Assembly: GCA_020847045.1 (NCBI GenBank)
Contig: JADLCT010000075.1
Location: 1 to 64,000 of the forward strand
Origin: Bryobacterales bacterium
GTDB lineage: Bacteria; Acidobacteriota; Terriglobia; Bryobacterales; Bryobacteraceae
Reading direction: 5' to 3'
Length of the DNA: 64,000 nt
In this document: piece after piece, positions 34,902 through 44,161 of the stretch
Position numbering within the stretch: the first letter of the stretch is position 1
Layout of the letters: every line of letters begins with the position of its first letter
Program-made: the position numbers and the translations under genes
Notes under the pieces: generated by a model
The model's input: only the letters and a program-made list of their open reading frames with translations
What the model was told of the DNA's origin: nothing
Database searches by the model: none

Positions 34902-35765
34902 TTAGCTGGCCGCTCCGCCGCCTTTGCACGCCGCTTCCATCTCCTTGAAGCTGGGACGGACCTCGTGCGGAATGGCGCGGCGGGCGAACTCCACCGACAG
35001 GATGGGCGCATTGCCCTTGATGTAGGCGATGGAGCCCACGCGCAGGACGTTGAAATATTGGCCCTCGGCGTCGGCGATCTTGGCCATGTTGGACGCCAAC
35101 GGCCCGAGGAATCCATAGCAGAGCAAAATGCCAAGGAACGTTCCCACCAGCGCCGCACCCACTTTGTGGCCGATCTCCTCGGGCGGACCGCCCAGCGAGC
35201 CCATGGTGATCACCACGCCCAGCACGGCGGCCACGATGCCCAGGCCCGGCAGGCTGTCGGCCACCGAGTTCAACGCGCCAATGGGCATCTGCGTCCCGTG
35301 ATGGTGGACCTCCATATCCAGCTCCATCATCTGGTCGAGCGAGAAGTGATCCACGCCGCCCGATACCGACATGCGCAGCGTGTCGCACAGGAAATCCACG
35401 GCGTGATGCTGGGCCAGGAATGCGGGGAACTTGGTGAACACATCGCTTTTATGCGGGTCTTCGATGTCGGCCTCCAACTTCGTGGCGCCGTGCTTGCGCG
35501 CCGACAGAAACAGCGTGTTCATCATTTTCAGCGTTTCCAGATAGGTGGCCTTTGTGTACGGCGACCCCTTCAGAATGGCGAGCATACCCGCGAACAGCTT
35601 CTTGATGATGGCGATCGGATTGGCGATGAACAGCGTCCCCAGGGCCGCTCCGCCGATAATGACCAGTTCGGCCGGTTGCACCAGCACACTGAGCACGCCG
35701 TGCTCCATCAAATAGCCGCCGATCACGGCTCCGATGACGATGACAATACCGATGATTGCGAACAT
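34902..35765 (-). CDS. motA: flagellar motor stator protein MotA
   Basis: The ATG at 35765 gives 287 residues with four membrane segments: MFAIIGIVIVIGAVIGGYLM, LVIIGGAALGTLFIANP, and a C-terminal pair (LPGLGIVAAVLGVVITMGSL, VGAALVGTFLGILLCYGFLG). The cytoplasmic loop between spans 2 and 3 carries charged residues that contact FliG, and PGLGI/VGAAL contain the conserved prolines and glycines of MotA. A FliA-type promoter lies upstream at 35866-35892. Confidence 0.95.
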   Translation of the reverse strand: MFAIIGIVIVIGAVIGGYLMEHGVLSVLVQPAELVIIGGAALGTLFIANPIAIIKKLFAGMLAILKGSPYTKATYLETLKMMNTLFLSARKHGATKLEADIEDPHKSDVFTKFPAFLAQHHAVDFLCDTLRMSVSGGVDHFSLDQMMELDMEVHHHGTQMPIGALNSVADSLPGLGIVAAVLGVVITMGSLGGPPEEIGHKVGAALVGTFLGILLCYGFLGPLASNMAKIADAEGQYFNVLRVGSIAYIKGNAPILSVEFARRAIPHEVRPSFKEMEAACKGGGAAS

Positions 35766-35865
35766 GAACCCGGTTTCCAGTGTCCTTTCCCGCGCGCTCT
35801 CCCTTGGGAGTAAGTGCTTCTCCCCGGCCCACGGCAGGGTTCCGGAAAGGCCGCCTACGGGTTTC

Positions 35866-35892
35866 TCATCGGCGAAGGGGTGGGAATCTTGA
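35866..35892 (-). promoter_or_regulatory. sigma-28 (FliA) promoter of motAB
   Basis: On the minus strand TCAA (35892-35889), a 15-nt spacer, and GCCGATGA (35873-35866) match the flagellar sigma-28 consensus TAAA-N15-GCCGATAA with two mismatches. It lies about 100 nt upstream of the motA ATG. fliA itself is encoded at 51.7 kb. Confidence 0.75.
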
Positions 35893-35913
35893 CGGAGAGA
35901 GAGGGTGGGTGAT

Positions 35914-37248
35914 TCACCGGTTGGGAAGCTGTTTTTCGAGAATCCGGATCGAATCTTCCAGGCGCTGTTTGCGGATGGCCTCCTGCCGCAACGCTTCGTC
36001 GACGCGGCGCTCCTCGGCGCGCATCTCGGTGCGCACGGCTTCGCTGCCGCCGCCAGCCGCGCGGCCCGTGGAGGATCCGCCCGCAGGCGCGGCGGGACCG
36101 AGATACCGGGTGAACTCCTCGGCGGCCACGCGGCCACCGTCCATCAGGCGCAGGCTCACCTTCACGTCCCCACTTTGGCGCAGATAGCTGAGCGTGCCGG
36201 AGGAGAGCTCCTCACGGTCGAGACGGATGTCGCGCACCTGGCCGCCGTCGGTGACCTGCACGGCGCCCGAATCGGCCGAGAGCACCTTCGGATTGGACTG
36301 GTTCCAACGGATCTGGAGCATATTGCCGCTCTCCTCCACCCGCAGTCCAAGCGTTGCCGAGCCCGCCGGAATGAGCCGCGGCAGATAGAGCGCGAACGAA
36401 AAAATCAAAATGGAGACCAGCGCCAGCGCGCTAAAGAGCCCCCAGCGGAAGCCACGTCCGGAGGGAGGGGGCGCATCGAGGAACGAGGGGATGCTCGCCG
36501 GTTGCGGCGCGTGCGCGGCAGAGTCCGTCGTGGGAGCGGCTGGGACGGCGCCGGACGCCGCATCTCCGGGCGCTTGCGGCGGAGGCTCCTGGCGGCGCGC
36601 GCCCATGGGACGCGGAGGGGCCAGAGGCGCTTGTCCGGTGGCCTGTGCGCCGCCCCCCATGGGTCTTCGGGCGGCCGTGGCGCGGGGCGGCCGGATGAGA
36701 GCGCTGGCGTTGGAGCGCAGCTCAAAGGGTGGCCCGCCGGGGGCCGCCGCGAGCACGCCTTCCCCGTTGCGTCCAAAAAACCAAGCCAGCGCCGGCGCCA
36801 TGCGCACGGGCTTGATGACGAGCGCCACATGGAACGGACGCGGAAAGAGCGCCTCATGCAGTTCCACATCATGCGCGCGCAGTTCCACCTCGCCGCGGCC
36901 GTGCGACACCCACCAGCCGGCGGCCTCCAGACCGGCCAGGGAAGGTTCGGGGTGGCGGATCATCGTCTCCAACTGCTGCTTGTCCGCCTCGCCCAGCACA
37001 AAGCTCGGGCCGAGCGCGTGCTCGATCTCCAGTTCGCGCCATTCGAGGATGCGCAGTACGCCTTCGGAGCTCTGCCCGTAGAGCACGCCGCCAAACTCCA
37101 GGCCGCCGTGGCCAATGCGCAGGAAGCCTTCCTCGGCGCGGTGGCGGATCTCCTCAAGAACATCCAGCGCGATTTCAATGGCAAACGGCAGTCCGGGCGC
37201 ATTGAATACGCCCACCTCGGTCCCGTTCCGTGTCACCGTTGCCAGCAT
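35914..37248 (-). CDS. membrane protein with degenerate JAMM/MPN-like domain
   Basis: The start at 37248 gives 444 residues. Residues about 20-165 look like a JAB1/MPN metalloprotease-fold domain: IEIALDVLEEIRHRA helix, Glu51 in GGLEFGGVLYG, then AGWWVSHG with Val114-Ser-His116 where HxH is expected, and Asp127 eleven residues after His116. One zinc-ligand His and the Ser are replaced, so catalysis is unlikely. A Pro/Ala-rich linker (about 185-270) leads to one span (RWGLFSALALVSILIFSFAL) and a beta-rich C-terminal domain ending in a coiled coil rich in Glu/Arg. No known family name. It lies upstream of motA, same strand. Confidence 0.6.
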   Translation of the reverse strand: MLATVTRNGTEVGVFNAPGLPFAIEIALDVLEEIRHRAEEGFLRIGHGGLEFGGVLYGQSSEGVLRILEWRELEIEHALGPSFVLGEADKQQLETMIRHPEPSLAGLEAAGWWVSHGRGEVELRAHDVELHEALFPRPFHVALVIKPVRMAPALAWFFGRNGEGVLAAAPGGPPFELRSNASALIRPPRATAARRPMGGGAQATGQAPLAPPRPMGARRQEPPPQAPGDAASGAVPAAPTTDSAAHAPQPASIPSFLDAPPPSGRGFRWGLFSALALVSILIFSFALYLPRLIPAGSATLGLRVEESGNMLQIRWNQSNPKVLSADSGAVQVTDGGQVRDIRLDREELSSGTLSYLRQSGDVKVSLRLMDGGRVAAEEFTRYLGPAAPAGGSSTGRAAGGGSEAVRTEMRAEERRVDEALRQEAIRKQRLEDSIRILEKQLPNR

Positions 37249-37376
37249 TGTCCTGCGAGATCCCGTCTCCGGCGGATTTTTCAAACCTGAAAAAACCCCG
37301 TATCCTGGAGTATCTAGTTTGCTACACGCTGCAAGGCGCGGCAACCGGGACGTTGTCCAGGCGAATTCACCCCACC

Positions 37377-38651
<1,275 letters not shown>

Positions 38652-38666
38652 GGCGGCGGAGAACGA

Positions 38667-39917
<1,251 letters not shown>

Positions 39918-40165
39918 GGTCCAGAACCAGGGAGAGCGCCGGACGTGTTTTAAGGCGTTCGCCCGTTCAGTCCCCAAAAGTGGCAAACCACCGACCGGCG
40001 TCGCTCCGGAGAGGGCTGGCCGGAGTCCCGGTCTCTCGGATTGAGTCCCGATGTTTTTCCCCACGAATGGGAAAATCGCCTGAAAGCTACCCCCAAAACA
40101 AACAGACCAAAGGTCTTGTACGATCGCCGCCAATTGGCATACGGCTTGCTTGCATCCCCTGCACG
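39918..40165. promoter_or_regulatory. leader of the proline/pyrrole operon with dyads and repeats
   Basis: A 248-bp region without a gene. It contains CTCCGG/CCGGAG inverted arms at 40004-40009 and 40020-40025; the octamer GAGTCCCG repeated exactly 20 bp apart (40023-40030, 40043-40050); TTTTCCC/GGGAAAA arms at 40055-40061 and 40069-40075; AGACC-AAA-GGTCT at 40104-40116; and the perfect palindrome GCCAATTGGC at 40129-40138, 27 nt before the first ATG. The density of symmetry suggests regulator binding or a structured leader. No confident -10/-35 pair was found. Confidence 0.45.
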
Positions 40166-41314
40166 ATGACTGCGAGCGGCATGAGCACGGAGCGCGAGGA
40201 ACTGGTCCGTGCGGCCTTGGAGTTTGGAAAGAAAGCATTTCCGGAGGACCGTCCGCCGGGCGAGGCCGAAGGCGAATTTAACCGCACGGGCTGGAAGCAG
40301 CTTGCCGAGTTCGGGCTGTTCGGCATGCCCGTTCCGGCCGAGTATGGCGGCCTGGGGCTCGGCCTGGGCGACGTGATTGCCGTCATGGAGACACTGGGCT
40401 ACGCGATTGCCGACCAGGGGCTTCTGTTTTCGGCGAACGCGCATCTATGGACCAATGTGATTCCGGTGCTCATTTACGGCACGGCGCAGCAGAAGCAGGA
40501 GTATCTACCGCGCATGGCTTCCGGCGAATGGATTGGCGCCAACGCGGGCAGCGAGCCCGACGCGGGATCCGACATCTTCGCCATGCGCACGCGCGCGGTG
40601 AAGACGGACACTTCCTATGTTCTGAACGGGACCAAGACCTTCTGCACGAACGCTCAGGTGGCCGATGTCTTCGTGGCGTACGCCACGCTGGACCCGGCGC
40701 TGGGCCCGATGGGGATTACCTCCTTCGTGGTTCCGCGCGATACGCCCGGCGTCGCCGTCGGCAAGCACATCGACAAGATGGGGCTGCGCACGTCGCCCAT
40801 GGGCGAGGTGATCTTTGAGGACTGCGAAATTCCGCTCGCCAACCGTCTGGGCCGGGAAGGGCGCGGCGCACAGGTGTTTGAATGCGCCATGGAGTGGGAG
40901 CGGGGCTGCATTCTGGCGAACTGCCTGGGCGTGATGCGCCGGCAGTTGGAGAAGGCCATCGCCCACTGCCAGACGCGGAAACAGTTCGGCAAGTCCATCG
41001 GGAAGTTCCAGTCGGTGGCCAACCGGATCGTGGATATGAAATTGCGCCTGGAAACATGCCGGCCGCTGGTGCGGCGCATCGGCGAGTTGAAAGACGCGGG
41101 CAAGGACGCCAGCCTGGAAGCGGCCATGGCGAAACTCTATGTGTCGGAGTGCTATGTGAAGTCGAGCCTGGACCTGATCCAGTTGTTCGGCGGCTACGGC
41201 TACACCACCGAACAGGGCGTGGAGAGGGACCTGCGTGACGCTGTCGGCAGCACGCTGTACTCGGGCACGTCGGAAATTCAACGGAACATCATCGCGAAAT
41301 GTCTGGGTCTGTAA
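40166..41314 (+). CDS. acyl-CoA-dehydrogenase-like flavoprotein, probable prolyl-carrier oxidase
   Basis: The ATG at 40166 gives 382 residues; an ATG at 40181 is also possible. FAD-binding ACAD fold: helical N-terminus, GMPVPAEYGGLGLG, the loop ANAGSEPDAGSD, NGTKTFCTNA, MGLRTSPMGEV, and the C-terminal helices (TRKQFGKSIGKFQSVANRIV, QLFGGYGYT). The C-terminal Glu of MCAD-type enzymes is Ser here (LYSGTSEIQR), while Glu243 in MEWERG matches the alternative catalytic Glu of isovaleryl-CoA dehydrogenase and of prolyl-carrier oxidases such as PigA and AnaB. With the downstream carrier and proline-type A domain this predicts oxidation of prolyl-S-PCP to a pyrrole- or pyrroline-carboxyl thioester. 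Confidence 0.85.
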   Translation: MTASGMSTEREELVRAALEFGKKAFPEDRPPGEAEGEFNRTGWKQLAEFGLFGMPVPAEYGGLGLGLGDVIAVMETLGYAIADQGLLFSANAHLWTNVIPVLIYGTAQQKQEYLPRMASGEWIGANAGSEPDAGSDIFAMRTRAVKTDTSYVLNGTKTFCTNAQVADVFVAYATLDPALGPMGITSFVVPRDTPGVAVGKHIDKMGLRTSPMGEVIFEDCEIPLANRLGREGRGAQVFECAMEWERGCILANCLGVMRRQLEKAIAHCQTRKQFGKSIGKFQSVANRIVDMKLRLETCRPLVRRIGELKDAGKDASLEAAMAKLYVSECYVKSSLDLIQLFGGYGYTTEQGVERDLRDAVGSTLYSGTSEIQRNIIAKCLGL

Positions 41315-42657
41315 TCGAAGCCGCCACAACGTCGAAGCTGATGGCCAACACCACGAACAAGCCGCCGGTTTCCGCTCCCCGGCCCGGCGGGTTTCTCACG
41401 CTGGCCGGACAACTTGTCCTGCTCGCCGCCGTGATGGAACTGTTCCGCGTGGGGCAGGACCGTGGTCCGGACATGAGCATTCCGTACCTGTGTTACACGG
41501 CGTTCGGGCTGTTCGCCGTGCACTACTGGCTCCCCATGCGCTGGAAGGAGCCCTTCTGGGTGGCCGCCTCACTCGCCGCCGCCTTCGTGTGGCTGGACTG
41601 GCGTGTGGCGTCGGGCCTGGTGGTGGCCGCGGCGGGATTCTTCGCCGTGATTCGTTCGCCGCTCGGCTACTGGTGGAAGACCGGTCTGATCGCCACGGCC
41701 TTCGCCGGGGTCACCTATCTGACGCTGCACCCGGTGGGGACGCGCAATCTGTTCCAGGCCGTGCTGGGCATCACGCCGCCGCAGGCGCTGTGGGTGATGT
41801 TCGGCTCCATCTTCATGTGCCGCATGATCGTCTACCTGCACGATTTGAAACACATGAAGGGGCAGCCCCCGTTGCTGGGCTTTCTGGCGTACTTCTTTCT
41901 GCTGCCCAACTACATTTTTCCGCTGATGCCGGTGGTGGACTACAACACGATGCGCCTGGGCTACCAGCGCCGCGACATTCATGAGGTGGCACAAAAGGGC
42001 ATTCACTGGATGGCGCGCGGCGTGATGCAGTTGATCTTCTACCGCATCGCCTTCCATCTGCGCGACGCCGTGCTGGCCGAGGGCGTCCACTCGGCGGGCA
42101 GCCTGGTTTACTACATGCTGCTGACCTTCCTGCTGTATACGCGCGTCTCCGGCCAGTTCCATCTCACCATCGGCATGCTGCACCTGTTCGGCTACGACCT
42201 TCCGGAAACCAACCGCAAGTACATGCTGTCGAGCAGCTTCACGGACTACTGGCGCCGCGTGAACATTTACTGGAAGGACTTCATGGTGAAGGTGGTGTAC
42301 TTCCCCGTGTTCTTCCGTCTGCGGAAAAGCGGCCAACTGCGGGCCAAGATCGTGGGCACACTGGCCGTCTTTCTGGTCACCTGGGCGCTGCACTCCTACC
42401 AGTTCTTCTGGCTGCGCGGCTCGGTGCTGCTGCATCCGGTGGACACCGCGTTCTGGTGCCTATTCGGCATTCTTGTGACGGCCAACATCTGGTGGGAGCA
42501 CCGCAGGGAGATGATGGGCAAGCGGGCGCCGCGGCCGCGGTGGTGGAAAACCGCGCTTTCGACGGTGGGCACGATGTCGGTGATTATCACGTTGTGGACG
42601 CTGTGGGAGGCGCCGAGCTTCGCCGCTTTCTTTGATCTGCTCGCCTGGTGGAATTAA
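41299..42657 (+). CDS. MBOAT-family membrane O-acyltransferase (DltB-like role)
   Basis: The ATG at 41299 overlaps the oxidase gene by 16 nt; an ATG at 41341 is also possible. The 452-residue product is polytopic (about ten spans: LAGQLVLLAAVMELF, PYLCYTAFGLFAVHYWLP, LLGFLAYFFLLPNYIFPLMP and others). MBOAT signature residues are seen in FLLPNYIFPLMPVVDYNTM, SFTDYWRRVNIYWKDFMVKV and FLVTWALHSYQFFWLRG, whose His is the likely catalytic residue. In DltABCD the MBOAT protein moves a D-alanyl group from the carrier to an extracytoplasmic acceptor; the same topology is inferred here for a proline-derived acyl group. Confidence 0.85.
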   Translation: MSGSVIEAATTSKLMANTTNKPPVSAPRPGGFLTLAGQLVLLAAVMELFRVGQDRGPDMSIPYLCYTAFGLFAVHYWLPMRWKEPFWVAASLAAAFVWLDWRVASGLVVAAAGFFAVIRSPLGYWWKTGLIATAFAGVTYLTLHPVGTRNLFQAVLGITPPQALWVMFGSIFMCRMIVYLHDLKHMKGQPPLLGFLAYFFLLPNYIFPLMPVVDYNTMRLGYQRRDIHEVAQKGIHWMARGVMQLIFYRIAFHLRDAVLAEGVHSAGSLVYYMLLTFLLYTRVSGQFHLTIGMLHLFGYDLPETNRKYMLSSSFTDYWRRVNIYWKDFMVKVVYFPVFFRLRKSGQLRAKIVGTLAVFLVTWALHSYQFFWLRGSVLLHPVDTAFWCLFGILVTANIWWEHRREMMGKRAPRPRWWKTALSTVGTMSVIITLWTLWEAPSFAAFFDLLAWWN

Positions 42658-42664
42658 AACGCGA

Positions 42665-43834
42665 ATGGCTACGAACACATCGACACTGCCTGCCTGGTTG
42701 ACCCGCTGGGGGCAGGACGCCCGCACCTCCTTCCTGACGCTGGCCGTGCTGGCCGCGCTGCCGCTGCTGTCGCCGCTGCTGCCCGATGCCGGACCGGCGG
42801 GCGCGCTACGCTTCGCCGTGGAGGAGGGCCGGGGCCGGAACCCGCTGTGGTGGATCGATCTGCGCCAGGCCAACACGGGCTACTACGAATCGCTGATGAG
42901 CGATTCGAGCGATCCCTCGGTGAAGTCCAACGCCCTGCTGTCACGCGCCTGGGCGCTGCCTGAATCGCCGCACTTTTACAAGTTTCATCCCTATCGCATC
43001 TACACGGGCGAGCCGAACATCAAGGCGGCCGTGACGGGCGAAGGCCCGGTATCCACCAACAGCCTGGGCCTGTTCGACGTGGAGCATACGCTGGCGCACC
43101 CGGCCGGCGTGCGCCGCGTGGCCGTGTTCGGCGACTCGCTGACGCGGGGATGGGGCGTGGAGTTACCGTCCGTGTACCCGCGGCTGATCGAGCAGGACTT
43201 GAACCGGAAGCAGGCCACTGGCGGTGGCGAGCCGTTCGAGTTCATCAACTTCAGCGAGAGCGCCTACCTGGCCACGCAGCTTCTGGACGTGGCCCTGGCG
43301 AGCGCGCCCGCCTACAAACCGGACGTCTACATGCTGGTGCTGAGCGAACTGGCCGTGAGCCCGAAGTGGAGCGGCCATATCGCCACGCTCGTTCGTGAAC
43401 GGCGCGATCTGAAGTACCCGTTTCTGAAACAGGTGGCCGGCGAGGCCGGAGTGACGCCGCAAGACTCCCCCGACGAGGCCAACCGCAAACTGGCGCCCTA
43501 CCGTCTGCGCGTGCTGCGCACGGTCGTCGAGCAGATCAAGGCACAGGCGGACCACGATCACGCCGGGTTCCTGATTGTCCTGATCTCGGCGGCCGAGGAT
43601 TCCCACCTGGTGCGTCTGCGGTTCGGGGACACGCTGGCCATGCTGAAGGACACCGGCGTCCCCGTGGTGGATCTGCTGGACACCTTCGACAAGGTGAAAG
43701 ATATCGAGTCGGTGCGTTCGCACTGGTATGACGCCCATCCCAACGCCCTGGGGCACAAGATGCTGGCGGAGAATTTCGTACGGAAGGCGCGGTCTGAGCC
43801 GGACGCGTGGCGCGTGCTGGCCGGCCAGCCCTAG
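42665..43834 (+). CDS. membrane-anchored SGNH-hydrolase-like protein (DltD/AlgX-like role)
   Basis: The ATG at 42665 gives 389 residues. One N-terminal span (SFLTLAVLAALPLLSPLLP) anchors a periplasmic SGNH domain: FGDSLTRGWG with Ser158, FINFSESAYL, a candidate Asn/Gly block, and YDAHPNALGH with Asp356 and His358. The Asp-His spacing is one shorter than the usual DxxH. SGNH partners of MBOAT proteins (DltD, AlgX/AlgJ, PatB) complete O-acyl transfer to the final acceptor. Position between MBOAT and carrier supports that role. Confidence 0.85.
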   Translation: MATNTSTLPAWLTRWGQDARTSFLTLAVLAALPLLSPLLPDAGPAGALRFAVEEGRGRNPLWWIDLRQANTGYYESLMSDSSDPSVKSNALLSRAWALPESPHFYKFHPYRIYTGEPNIKAAVTGEGPVSTNSLGLFDVEHTLAHPAGVRRVAVFGDSLTRGWGVELPSVYPRLIEQDLNRKQATGGGEPFEFINFSESAYLATQLLDVALASAPAYKPDVYMLVLSELAVSPKWSGHIATLVRERRDLKYPFLKQVAGEAGVTPQDSPDEANRKLAPYRLRVLRTVVEQIKAQADHDHAGFLIVLISAAEDSHLVRLRFGDTLAMLKDTGVPVVDLLDTFDKVKDIESVRSHWYDAHPNALGHKMLAENFVRKARSEPDAWRVLAGQP

Positions 43835-43891
43835 AGCAGGATTACACAGCGGCTGGAGGCGCACGCCTTTGCCCGCGCACAGGAGGAGCAG

Positions 43892-44149
43892 ATGGACGTA
43901 TCGGAGATGAAGAATACGGTGAGGGAGTTCATTCTGGCGGAGTTCCTGCCGGGTGAGTCGAGCGCGAACCTGAAGGATGACACCCCGCTGCGCACCAGTG
44001 GCGTGCTGGATTCCATGGCGACGCTGAAGCTGGTCTCTTTCGTGGAGGACAAGTTCGGTATCGAGGTGGAGGCCCACGAGGCCGGCGTGGAGAACTTCGA
44101 CCGCATCAGCGACATCGCCGCCCTGATCGCAAGCAAGAAGGGCGCCTGA
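43892..44149 (+). CDS. stand-alone peptidyl/acyl carrier protein
   Basis: An 85-residue four-helix carrier protein with the phosphopantetheine-accepting Ser41 in GVLDSMATLK. AGGAGG precedes the ATG. Size and isolation match DltC and the prolyl carriers PltL/CloN5/RedO. It should be loaded with L-proline by the adenylation protein encoded 12 nt downstream and oxidised on the carrier by the dehydrogenase at the head of the operon. Confidence 0.92.
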   Translation: MDVSEMKNTVREFILAEFLPGESSANLKDDTPLRTSGVLDSMATLKLVSFVEDKFGIEVEAHEAGVENFDRISDIAALIASKKGA

Positions 44150-44161
44150 AGGAGCCGCCGC

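Noticed and set aside
39981-40025. Possible c-di-GMP (GEMM-I) riboswitch, GGCAAACC plus CCGG stems
   Set aside because: The GNRA tetraloop, the ACGCAAAGC segment and the second receptor helix of GEMM are missing.
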